In this document: positions 8,146 to 18,741 of the stretch, piece after piece
Position numbering within the stretch: the first letter of the stretch is position 1
Layout of the letters: each line of letters opens with the position of its first letter
Assembly: GCF_009883055.1 (NCBI RefSeq)
Contig: NZ_WWVR01000013.1
Coordinates: 29,229-93,228 of the forward strand
From: Blautia sp. BIOML-A1
Lineage (GTDB): Bacteria > Bacillota > Clostridia > Lachnospirales > Lachnospiraceae
Direction of reading: 5' to 3'
Length of the DNA stretch: 64,000 nt
The notes under the pieces: generated by a model
Databases searched by the model: none
What the model was told of the DNA's origin: nothing
The model's input: only the letters and a program-made list of their open reading frames with translations
Position numbers and translations under genes: made by a program

Positions 8146-9330
8146 ATGCGAAGCTTCGAATATTTTGCCCCCACAAGGGTTATTTTTGGCAAAGATTCTC
8201 ATTTACAGATTGGTGATATCCTGAAAGAAGAAGGCTGCCATAAAGTTCTGATCCATTACGGCGGTCACAGTGCCATCTCTTCCGGACTTCTTGATGAAAT
8301 CAAAAAATGTCTTACCGATGCTGATATTGACTTTGTCACTCTGGGCGGTGTTGTTCCAAATCCCCGTCTTTCCAAAGTACGCGAAGGCATTGAACTCTGC
8401 CGGAAAGAGAATGTAGATTTTATTCTTGCCGTTGGCGGCGGAAGTGTCATCGATTCCGGCAAAGCAATCGGTTATGGTGTTGCGAATCCATGGACAGATG
8501 TCTGGAATTTCTTCCTCAAGACAGAGACTCCGACTGCCTGTCTTCCGATTGGTGTAATTCCTACCATTGCAGCTTCCGGAAGTGAAATGAGCGGTTCCTG
8601 TGTTATCACCAACGAAGAGGGCTGGCTCAAACGTGGAAGTACCAGAAGTGATCTTTGCCGTCCTAAATTCGCTCTGATGAATCCAAGGCTGACCTACAGT
8701 CTTCCTCAGTATCAGACCGAGAGCGGATGTGTCGACATTCTCATGCACACCATGGAACGCTATTTTGTCAATATCGAAACTATGGAGATTACCGACAGCA
8801 TGAGTGAATCTCTGATGCAGACAGTGATCTATAACGCACGTATCCTTATGAAGGAGCCAGGCAACTACAACGCCCGTGCAGAGATCATGTGGGCCGGAAG
8901 TCTTTCTCATAACGGTCTGACCGGATGCGGCACCGGCGGCGGTGACTGGTCCTGTCATCAGCTTGAACATGAACTTGGTGGTCTTTACGATGTCACCCAC
9001 GGTGCCGGTCTTGCGGCTATCTGGGGAAGCTGGGCACGATATGTATACGACGTAAATCCGGAACGTTTTGCACAGTTTGCAACAAATGTATTTGAAATCC
9101 CATGTGATCTTGATTTCAACAAAACCGCCCTGGCCGGAATCGAAGCAATGGAAAACTTTTTCCGTTCTATCCAGATGCCTACCAGCCTGCATGAACTTGG
9201 TCTTGATCTTAATGACCAGCAGATTCATGAGCTTGCTTTTAAATGTAGCTTTGAAGATACCCGTACCATTGGTGTATTTAAACAGTTAAACATGAAAGAC
9301 ATGGAAAAGATTTATTCCATGGCAAGATAA
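8146..9330 (+). CDS. Iron-containing alcohol dehydrogenase (butanol dehydrogenase-like)
   Basis: A 394-residue group III alcohol dehydrogenase. GGGSVIDSGKAIGYG is the dinucleotide-binding loop and PTIAASGSEMSGSCVI follows it. Metal ligands are visible as the Asp and His of ESGCVDILMHTMERYF and the His residues of HQLEHELGGLYDVTHGAGLA. It interconverts aldehydes and alcohols with NAD(P)H; length and motifs resemble clostridial butanol dehydrogenases (BdhA/YqhD-like). It is transcribed alone, with AAGGAG 11 bases before the start, and ends in a strong hairpin. Physiological substrate is inferred, most likely a fermentative aldehyde. Confidence 0.92.
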   Translation: MRSFEYFAPTRVIFGKDSHLQIGDILKEEGCHKVLIHYGGHSAISSGLLDEIKKCLTDADIDFVTLGGVVPNPRLSKVREGIELCRKENVDFILAVGGGSVIDSGKAIGYGVANPWTDVWNFFLKTETPTACLPIGVIPTIAASGSEMSGSCVITNEEGWLKRGSTRSDLCRPKFALMNPRLTYSLPQYQTESGCVDILMHTMERYFVNIETMEITDSMSESLMQTVIYNARILMKEPGNYNARAEIMWAGSLSHNGLTGCGTGGGDWSCHQLEHELGGLYDVTHGAGLAAIWGSWARYVYDVNPERFAQFATNVFEIPCDLDFNKTALAGIEAMENFFRSIQMPTSLHELGLDLNDQQIHELAFKCSFEDTRTIGVFKQLNMKDMEKIYSMAR

Positions 9331-9340
9331 AACTCTTACA

Positions 9341-9387
9341 AAAATCTCCGGCAGGATACAGCTTTTGCTGTTTCAGCCGGAGATTTT
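9341..9387. terminator. Bidirectional terminator
   Basis: Arms AAAATCTCCGGC and GCCGGAGATTTT enclose a 23-base loop between the converging alcohol dehydrogenase and SH3/3D-domain genes; T-rich on one side, A-rich on the other. Confidence 0.8.
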
Positions 9388-9392
9388 GTATT

Positions 9393-10469
9393 TTACTGGA
9401 TAAGATAAACCTCTGTGTAATAAACGCCCTTGGACTCACCCTCTGCATGCGTTGCCACATAAATATCAATACAGTTTGTCTTGATCGCACCACCACAGTC
9501 CTCTGCGACATAAACCTGTCCATTGATCACGACCTTGCTTCCATATGGTATCTGTGACGGGTCTACTGCGATCGTGTGGTTTGTCACCGCTGTTACACCC
9601 GTAGAAGTGATTCCATTTGCATACGGTCCACAACAAATACTGCACGGACAGTAATGTGTGATCTTGAATACACCAAGGTCTTTGAGTTTAGCATCAGAGG
9701 ATGCTGCCACCGGTGTTCCGATCTGTACTCCATTCTGCTCGGTAACACTCTCATCTGTCTCCAGTGCATCTGCAAAGACTCCTTTACCGCTGCTTTTGTG
9801 AAGGGTTCCTGCATCTTTTTTCTTATCTATGGATGCCGAAGTATCTGTACTTTCCTGAGCATCTGCAACATCCAGGCAGCTGGTCGGGATATATCCCTCT
9901 TTTTCCGTTCCGTCTGCATTCTGATATTTGATCCTGCTCCAGACACCATTTACGGTTCCTGTACGCTTTACCTGATCCAGTTCCAGCACTTCGCCGACAA
10001 CTTCTCCATCCTTCTTTCCCGGATAATCCAGAATGCTGCTGTCAGATGTTACTTCCACTTCTTCCTCATCTACAGACAGAATCTGATTTTCGCTGTTCAG
10101 TGCCTGCGTCTGCATATATCCTATGACCTTTTCTCCTTCAGACTCTGCCTCCACCTTACTCCAGCCATTGTCACAGATCGCCGTCTGTTCTACCTGGTCT
10201 CCCAGTGCTGCTGCCATAAGCTCCGCACTGCTGTCAGAGGGCATGGAATAAATACCTGCTATTCTGGCTGTCACATAAAGTGTTTTCTTATCTGCTGTTA
10301 CCTGAACCCTATTCCCCTTACCATCATCTGTCTCAAATGTCTGGACAGACTTATTTTCCTTCTGTGCCGTTTCCAGCACTGTATCATAATCCGGAACTTC
10401 GCCATAAACCAGAGATGCATGACATAACAGCACACTCCCCAGCAAAAGGGCCGTCGTTCTCTTCTTCAC
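9393..10469 (-). CDS. Secreted SH3-domain/3D-domain cell-wall protein
   Basis: A 358-residue exported protein starting at GTG 10469, where AGAGGTG lies 8 bases upstream. The longer frame starts in a dispersed repeat and is not believable. A signal peptide (KKRTTALLLGSVLLCHASLVYG) is followed by two SH3-like regions (about 50-115 and 125-190), a Ser/Thr/Lys linker, and a C-terminal 3D domain with KITHYCPC, IAVDPSQIPYGSKVVI and EDCGGAIKTNCIDIYV, whose aspartates name the family. 3D domains occur in lytic transglycosylase-like and RpfB/YabE-type wall enzymes, so a peptidoglycan role is likely. Four extra Cys around CPCSICC are typical of the clostridial subgroup. Confidence 0.85.
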   Translation of the reverse strand: MKKRTTALLLGSVLLCHASLVYGEVPDYDTVLETAQKENKSVQTFETDDGKGNRVQVTADKKTLYVTARIAGIYSMPSDSSAELMAAALGDQVEQTAICDNGWSKVEAESEGEKVIGYMQTQALNSENQILSVDEEEVEVTSDSSILDYPGKKDGEVVGEVLELDQVKRTGTVNGVWSRIKYQNADGTEKEGYIPTSCLDVADAQESTDTSASIDKKKDAGTLHKSSGKGVFADALETDESVTEQNGVQIGTPVAASSDAKLKDLGVFKITHYCPCSICCGPYANGITSTGVTAVTNHTIAVDPSQIPYGSKVVINGQVYVAEDCGGAIKTNCIDIYVATHAEGESKGVYYTEVYLIQ

Positions 10470-10505
10470 GAATCTTTCACCTCTTTCTGTCAGTTTACTA
10501 TATTT

Positions 10506-10645
10506 GTTACTGTTCACTCCGTTCGCAGTAACTTGGTCAAAATGCATTCCAAATCACCTTCGGTGATGGCATTTTGCCCCGTATGTCTCGGGATTTTGCC
10601 ATATTCATGGCAAAACACCTCGCGGGATATTACCTGTGAACAGTT
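10506..10645. repeat. Dispersed palindromic repeat, copy 1
   Basis: About 140 bases bounded by GTTACTGTTCAC-like and GTGAACAGTT-like ends. The left end is itself a small inverted repeat (GTTACTG...CAGTAAC), and an internal hairpin (AATCACCTTCGGTGAT) lies nearby. The same unit recurs at 13227 and 23370 at very high identity. It lies in the upstream region of the SH3/3D-domain gene, and read on the minus strand begins ATGCATTTTGACCAAGTTAC, a false start. Confidence 0.85.
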
Positions 10646-10837
10646 TACTATATTTCCAACTTTGAGCATCACTGTCCTGTTTGATCCATATAGCACAATT
10701 CTATTTCTGTGAGTATTGTAGCACATGATATGTGCGATTTCAAATTTACACAAAGTTTTCACTCTTTTTTAACAAAGCGTCCAAAATAGCACTGAAAAAC
10801 TTTTTTTCAAATTTTTGAATTTTTTTCAAAAAAACAT

Positions 10838-10866
10838 TTGACAAATACAAATCTATCTGGTATAGT
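10838..10866 (+). promoter_or_regulatory. Promoter for tRNA-Gly
   Basis: TTGACA and TATAGT with an exact 17-base spacer, 48 bases before the tRNA; a near-consensus sigma-A promoter. Confidence 0.75.
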
Positions 10867-10914
10867 ATGTCTTGTCGCTGAGGAAAACAATTAAAACTTC
10901 CAAACAAGACATAT

Positions 10915-10987
10915 GCGATAGTGGCGTAGTTGGTAACGCGCGACCTTGCCAAGGTCGAGACCGCGGGTTCGAGCCCCGTCTATCGCT
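10915..10987 (+). tRNA. tRNA-Gly (GCC)
   Basis: A 73-nt cloverleaf: acceptor GCGATAG/CTATCGC with discriminator T, D arm containing TTGGTAAC, anticodon loop CTTGCCAAG (anticodon GCC), and TPsiC arm GGGTTCGAGCCCC. CCA is not encoded. An identical sequence lies on the other strand at 55294-55366. Its own promoter and terminator make it a single-gene unit. Confidence 0.97.
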
Positions 10988-10990
10988 CTT

Positions 10991-11017
10991 AAGAATCAGG
11001 AATCATTCCTGGTTCTT
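10991..11017 (+). terminator. Terminator after tRNA-Gly
   Basis: AAGAATCAGGAA and TTCCTGGTTCTT arms flank a 3-base loop, followed by a T run. Confidence 0.75.
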
Positions 11018-11062
11018 TTTTGGTTATAAGAATATTTTCATCGTGATCTGATAAAGACAAAA

Positions 11063-11101
11063 AGAGAAAGCTCCTCTTTTGTTTGTTCAGAAGCTTTCTC
11101 T
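11063..11101 (-). terminator. Terminator of the purO-purH unit
   Basis: AGAGAAAGCT and AGCTTTCTCT arms lie 26 bases beyond the AICAR transformylase stop, with a T-rich tract (CTTTTTGTCTTT on the minus strand) following. Confidence 0.6.
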
Positions 11102-11127
11102 CTCTTTTTATCTTATATTTTATTTTC

Positions 11128-12312
11128 TTAGTGATGGAACAGTCTGATTCCTGTAAATGCCATCACCATTCCATATTTGTTGCAGGTTTCGATCACTGCA
11201 TCATCTCTCACAGAGCCACCCGGCTGTGCGATAAATTTCACACCGCTCTTATGTGCTCGTTCAATGTTATCACTGAACGGGAAGAATGCGTCTGATCCAA
11301 GTGTTACATCTGTCATCTGGTCCAGCCATGCACGCTTCTCTTCTTTTGTGAATACTGCCGGTTTCTCAGTAAATACATTCTCCCATGCTCCATCTGCCAG
11401 AACATCCATGTATTCTTCGCCAATGTAAACATCGATTGCGTTATCACGCTCTGCTCTGCTGATAGTATCTTTGAACGGAAGATTCAAAACCTGAGGACTC
11501 TGACGAAGGAACCAGTTATCAGCCTTCTGTCCTGCAAGTCTGGTGCAGTGTACACGGGACTGCTGTCCTGCTCCGACGCCGATTGCCTGTCCGTCTTTGA
11601 CAAAGCATACAGAGTTGGACTGTGTATATTTCAGAATAATCAGAGAAACCTTAAGATCTCTCTTTGCTTCTTCTGTGAGTTCTTTATTCTCAGTCACAAT
11701 GTTGGAGATCAGTTCATCATTGATTGCCAGTTCCTGGCGACCCTGCTCAAAGGTCACTCCATATACCTGTTTGTGCTCCAGTGGAGCCGGTACGTAATCC
11801 GGATCTATCTCGATCACATTGTAATTACCTTTTTTCTTCTGTCCAAGAATTTCCAGTGCTTCCTGTGTGTATCCCGGTGCAATGACACCATCAGAAACCT
11901 CTCTCTTGATCAGCATTGCTGTGTCTTTATCGCAGACATCAGAAAGAGAAATAAAATCTCCAAAAGAGGACATACGGTCTGCACCTCTGGCTCTTGCATA
12001 CGCACAGGCAAGCGGAGAAAACTCTTTCCAGTTCATATCATCGACCCAGTAGATCTTTGCCAGTGTCTCATCAAGCGGAAGTCCTACTGCCGCACCTGCC
12101 GGTGAAACATGCTTGAAGGAAGTTGCTGCCGGAAGTCCTGTTGCTTTTTTGAGGTCGCGCACAAGCTGCCAGCCGTTAAATGCATCCAGGAAGTTGATAT
12201 ATCCTGGTTTTCCGGAATGAACCTTGATCGGAAGCTCACTTCCGTCCTCCATGTAAATTCTGGAAGGTTTCTGGTTTGGGTTACATCCGTATTTTAACTG
12301 TAATTCGTTCAT
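11128..12312 (-). CDS. purH: Stand-alone AICAR transformylase (PurH C-terminal domain only)
   Basis: A 394-residue protein that transfers formyl from 10-formyl-THF to AICAR, giving FAICAR. It matches only the transformylase half of bifunctional PurH: LKYGCNPNQKPSRIY at the N-terminus, the catalytic Lys-His pair in SFKHVSPAGAAVG, TQSNSVCFVKDGQAIGVGAGQQSR and the ending GGSVRDDAVIETCNKYGM. The MGS-like IMP cyclohydrolase domain found in standard PurH (about 515 residues) is absent. The cyclohydrolase step is supplied by the adjacent purO. The gene follows purO by 19 bases and is controlled with it by the ZTP riboswitch. Confidence 0.93.
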   Translation of the reverse strand: MNELQLKYGCNPNQKPSRIYMEDGSELPIKVHSGKPGYINFLDAFNGWQLVRDLKKATGLPAATSFKHVSPAGAAVGLPLDETLAKIYWVDDMNWKEFSPLACAYARARGADRMSSFGDFISLSDVCDKDTAMLIKREVSDGVIAPGYTQEALEILGQKKKGNYNVIEIDPDYVPAPLEHKQVYGVTFEQGRQELAINDELISNIVTENKELTEEAKRDLKVSLIILKYTQSNSVCFVKDGQAIGVGAGQQSRVHCTRLAGQKADNWFLRQSPQVLNLPFKDTISRAERDNAIDVYIGEEYMDVLADGAWENVFTEKPAVFTKEEKRAWLDQMTDVTLGSDAFFPFSDNIERAHKSGVKFIAQPGGSVRDDAVIETCNKYGMVMAFTGIRLFHH

Positions 12313-12331
12313 CTTATTCTTCCTCCGTCTC

Positions 12332-13045
12332 TTACTTATTCTTGTTTACAATCTTTGTTTCATAATTTCCTGTTGCAATGTCAATATAACGTACAAACAG
12401 AGAAACTTTATTCTCTTCGTTCAGGCTGTTCCACAGAAGCTCTGTAAAGGCCTCCATATCATTTGGAATATCCACAAGCTTCGGTTCTCCCTCAAAGCTT
12501 GGAAGCGGATTACCGTCGCATTTGTAGGTATGAATGAAACGGCCCTCTCCCGGAATTGCTTTCTCGTATGCATAAGTATAACGGAGACATGCATCTGGAT
12601 TTCCGTTGTTGCTCTTGAGAATTGACATTGCATAGCTGTATTCACCATTCTCAATATGCATAACACCGGAAATTCTTGGTGTATAGTTCGGTCCGTCCGG
12701 CTCAAATTCACGTGTTCTTAAGGACTGCTCGAAGGTAAGCTGTTTGTCCATTCCCTCGTAGATTGTATCTGTCTGATCACCGTTTGTCACAATTGTCTTA
12801 TTTCCCAGTACACGTACCGGAGCATAAATGATCAGGCTCGGATCTGTCAGTTTGGATGGATCAAATGCCTGTGTGCGAATTCCCTCTCCATCCTCAACAA
12901 ATACTCGATTCCTGCTATTTTCACTTCTTCCCATGATAAAATAAGCTGTTACTGCCTTGGTTCCGTCTGCGGAACGTCCAATAATAATTCCTCTTCCCGG
13001 GTAGGAATTGTTTTTCAGTTCATTTTCCAGTGAAATTCTTTCCAT
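12332..13045 (-). CDS. purO: Archaeal-type IMP cyclohydrolase (PurO family)
   Basis: A 237-residue protein of the IMP cyclohydrolase-like family that closes FAICAR to IMP. Recognisable features are the N-terminal SYPGRGIIIGRS, TAYFIMGRSENSRNRVF, the DPSLIIYAPVR strand and the GPNYTPRISGV segment, as in archaeal PurO. The ATG at 13045 is preferred over an upstream GTG because AAGGAG lies 8 bases before it. It precedes the stand-alone AICAR transformylase, so the pair replaces the bifunctional PurH. Transcription starts upstream of a ZTP riboswitch. Confidence 0.88.
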   Translation of the reverse strand: MERISLENELKNNSYPGRGIIIGRSADGTKAVTAYFIMGRSENSRNRVFVEDGEGIRTQAFDPSKLTDPSLIIYAPVRVLGNKTIVTNGDQTDTIYEGMDKQLTFEQSLRTREFEPDGPNYTPRISGVMHIENGEYSYAMSILKSNNGNPDACLRYTYAYEKAIPGEGRFIHTYKCDGNPLPSFEGEPKLVDIPNDMEAFTELLWNSLNEENKVSLFVRYIDIATGNYETKIVNKNK

Positions 13046-13104
13046 GATCACTTCTCCTTTTGGTAATTAATAGAATCGGATGTCGCCACCTCGATTTTAA
13101 ATCG

Positions 13105-13148
13105 AAAAAACCGCCTGGGTAGTCTGCTTCCACAGGCTGCCCAGGCGG
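13105..13148 (-). terminator. Riboswitch expression-platform terminator
   Basis: CCGCCTGGGCAGCCTG and its partner ending CTACCCAGGCGG are followed by a six-T run on the minus strand; the 5' arm is shared with the aptamer's conserved 3' strand. Confidence 0.88.
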
Positions 13149-13210
13149 TCGGCACGTTTACTTACTGCACTCCCTGTAGGTACTCCTACTTCCGCCAGTC
13201 ATGCAGTCGT
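13105..13210 (-). promoter_or_regulatory. ZTP (pfl) riboswitch upstream of purO
   Basis: Read on the minus strand, the leader has the conserved pfl-motif pieces: TGACTGGCG near its 5' end (about 13191-13203), an internal stem ending CAGGGA, and the hallmark CCGACCGCCTGGGCA at about 13135-13149. The last element also forms the 5' arm of a strong terminator, the usual arrangement in which ZTP/ZMP binding prevents termination. The regulated genes consume AICAR (ZMP), which fits the ligand. Confidence 0.92.
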
Positions 13211-13226
13211 TATAATCATCATAATA

Positions 13227-13365
13227 TACTGTTCACTCCGTTCACAGTAACCTGGTCAAAATGCATTCCCAATCACCTTCGGTGATGGCATTTTGCCCTG
13301 TATGTCTCGGGATTTTGCCATATTCATGGTAAAACACCTCGCGGAATATTACCTGCGAACAATTA
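13227..13365. repeat. Dispersed palindromic repeat, copy 2
   Basis: Nearly identical to copies 1 and 3, with a few substitutions (CCTGGTCAAAATGCATTCCC, TTACCTGCGAACAATTAC). It lies between the 3' end of guaB and the purO riboswitch. Bases 13366-13403 hold only a short AT-rich tail. Confidence 0.85.
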
Positions 13366-13403
13366 CATAATATACTAATTTATCAAATTACGCAAGAACA
13401 AAT

Positions 13404-14928
<1,525 letters not shown>

Positions 14929-14932
<4 letters not shown>

Positions 14933-15432
14933 TCAAAAAAAACTTTGCTCGGTGCTGAATTTTTGATAGCCTGCTGCATTTGTTCATCTGGCTCAATGAT
15001 GATCCTGCAATTTTCTCCCTTGTCTCTGGTGATGACTGCAAAACGCTTGTGACCAGGATTTCCTGAAGAGTAATCCAGGGTTTTCATTTTACTGCTGCTG
15101 TTGTAGTAATCCAGACGGTGAGAATCCACAGGTGCCACAAGATCTGCCTCCTTGATGTTCACTGTCATTGCTTTTTTACGTTTGGACTTGGCCATAACCA
15201 TATCGATGTCCATTTCACCGTTCACAAAAAGATACTCATATTCAAGATCTGTCCTCGGCACAATGAAATAACATGCGACTCCAAGCACAACCGCTGCCAG
15301 AAGAAACACGAAACTGAACATAAGTCCTGCCGCTGCTGCCACTGCAGTCAGTATGATCATTCCATACTTGATCACCGCATCTTTTGTAGTTGGTTCTTTC
15401 TTTACCAGAAATTCTGAATATAAATCACTCAT
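14929..15432 (-). CDS. DUF6106-like membrane protein
   Basis: A 167-residue protein with a short polar N-terminus, two hydrophobic segments (about 22-40 and 42-58) and a cytoplasmic domain of about 105 residues rich in charged residues (EYEYLFVNGEMDIDMVMAKS, RFAVITRDKGENCRIII). I recognise the family only as an uncharacterised clostridial one (DUF6106). It lies between groL and guaB and is not obviously part of either unit. Function unknown. Confidence 0.7.
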
Positions 15433-15490
15433 CTGCGTCTTTCTCTCCTTATTTGTTTTATGAATCTGTAATTATTCTATCACAAAAGAA

Positions 15491-15513
15491 GACCAGCGTC
15501 TATGACGCTGGTC
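15491..15513 (-). terminator. groESL terminator
   Basis: GACCAGCGTC and GACGCTGGTC arms with a 3-base loop, 21 bases after the groL stop, followed on the minus strand by TTCTTTTG. Confidence 0.85.
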
Positions 15514-15533
15514 CGATCTTTAAAAACTTTTGA

Positions 15534-17183
<1,650 letters not shown>

Positions 17184-17199
17184 TCAATTAAAAAAAATA

Positions 17200-17487
<288 letters not shown>

Positions 17488-17524
17488 CTATTTTCCTCCT
17501 TTATTGTTGCCTTGCTTTCGATTG

Positions 17525-17551
17525 CTAGCACTCATTTCGTCTGAGTGCTAA
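17525..17551 (-). promoter_or_regulatory. CIRCE operator (HrcA binding site)
   Basis: On the minus strand TTAGCACTC, nine bases, GAGTGCTAG: one mismatch from the CIRCE consensus TTAGCACTC-N9-GAGTGCTAA. It lies between the groES promoter and its ribosome site, so HrcA should repress groESL until heat stress. Confidence 0.95.
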
Positions 17552-17562
17552 TCACTGTCCTT

Positions 17563-17591
17563 ATATTATTGAATTACGCTATTTTCTGCAA
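17563..17591 (-). promoter_or_regulatory. Promoter for groESL
   Basis: Minus-strand TTGCAG (17586-17591) and TAATAT (17563-17568) with a 17-base spacer, just upstream of CIRCE. Bases 17592-17730 are very AT-rich and hold nothing else recognisable. Confidence 0.65.
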
Positions 17592-17731
17592 CTCTTTTTA
17601 CAGTTGTTAATTTTTATATTTTTAAATATTATCTCTTTTTTTCTTATATTTTCTTTAGTTTTCTTATTTTACTGTTTTTCATTAATTTTTTATACAGGTG
17701 AATGCACCTATTCTGACACCATTACATCAGA

Positions 17732-17774
17732 AAAGCTCTTTCCCACTGAATCTTTACTCAGTGACAAAGAGCTT
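17732..17774 (-). terminator. codY terminator
   Basis: AAGCTCTTTgtCACTGA and TCAGTGggAAAGAGCTT arms, with a T-rich stretch following on the minus strand, 19 bases past the codY stop. Confidence 0.75.
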
Positions 17775-17792
17775 CTCTGACTTTATTTCTGA

Positions 17793-18578
17793 TCATGATT
17801 TCTTATTTCTCTGGGCTTTGATCTCTTCCAGTTCATCAAAGATCACTTCATTGAGAACCTTGATATAGGTTCCTTTCATACCGGAAGAACGAGACTCGAT
17901 AACACCTGCACTCTCAAACTTACGCAGGGCATTTACAATTACGGATCTGGTGATTCCCACACGGTCTGCGATCTTGCTCGCAACCAGGATTCCTTCTTCT
18001 CCATCCAGTTCATCAAAGATATGGATGATTGCCTCCAGTTCTGAGAATGACAGGGTATTAAAGGCTGACTTAACAACCTGCTGCTTACGGTCCTCCTCTG
18101 CATTCTCCTCGTGTACTGCGCGCATCATCTCCAGTCCTACGACCGTTGTGCCATATTCACTGACAATGATATCCTCAATGTCATATGGCTTATTGTCACG
18201 ATACATAAAAACAGTTCCCAGACGTTCTCCTGCAATATCAATCGGATTGATGATTCCCTGGCAGCTGCTGTCAACATGTTCAAAACCTAATGTCTGAAGA
18301 TTTACGTTTTCTTTGGTTGATAAAACTCCCAAAAAACGCTCATTCAACAATTCATCTACATGTCCGCCAACGTTATCTTCAATCAGTTCAGTTATTTCCT
18401 TGACGCCCGGACATAAACTGATTCCCAGGACTTTACCCTTCTTGCTCAGCACCAGTATGTTAGAGCTTAATGTCTCCATCAAAACCTGGCAGATATCATT
18501 AAACACTACCTTACTGGAACTACTGTTGTGCAGAAGTTTGTTGATTTTTCTTGTTTTATCTAACAACTGAACGCTCAT
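17793..18578 (-). CDS. codY: GTP- and branched-chain-amino-acid-sensing transcriptional repressor
   Basis: A 261-residue regulator that represses nutrient-stress genes when GTP and branched-chain amino acids are plentiful. The start at 18578 (SVQLLDKTRKINKLLH) has AAGGAGG 5 bases upstream and agrees with the family N-terminus. The GAF-type sensor spans about 1-155, and the C-terminal winged helix contains ASKIADRVGITRSVIVNALRKFESAG, the CodY recognition helix. It closes the comM-dprA-topA-codY run but has its own promoter. The branched-chain aminotransferase gene at 47.2 kb is an obvious candidate target. Confidence 0.97.
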   Translation of the reverse strand: MSVQLLDKTRKINKLLHNSSSSKVVFNDICQVLMETLSSNILVLSKKGKVLGISLCPGVKEITELIEDNVGGHVDELLNERFLGVLSTKENVNLQTLGFEHVDSSCQGIINPIDIAGERLGTVFMYRDNKPYDIEDIIVSEYGTTVVGLEMMRAVHEENAEEDRKQQVVKSAFNTLSFSELEAIIHIFDELDGEEGILVASKIADRVGITRSVIVNALRKFESAGVIESRSSGMKGTYIKVLNEVIFDELEEIKAQRNKKS

Positions 18579-18626
18579 CTTGGCCTCCTTCAATGATTTA
18601 TTCGATGTGACCATCTTTATAACACA

Positions 18627-18655
18627 ATAGTACACGCTTTATCACGAAAAAGCAA
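18627..18655 (-). promoter_or_regulatory. Promoter for codY
   Basis: Minus-strand TTGCTT (18650-18655) and TACTAT (18627-18632), spacer 17, giving a leader of about 40 nt. Confidence 0.5.
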
Positions 18656-18741
18656 GATATTTTTATATTTTTTTCACTTTTATCTGCATTTTCAGAAAAT
18701 TCATAACTGTTTCATTTTCACAGTTATCATTTTCTGTGCGC

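Noticed and set aside
10470..10547. Longer start for the SH3/3D-domain protein (MHFDQVTANGV...)
   Set aside because: These codons lie mainly in the dispersed repeat; the GTG at 10469 has a proper ribosome site and gives a clean signal peptide.
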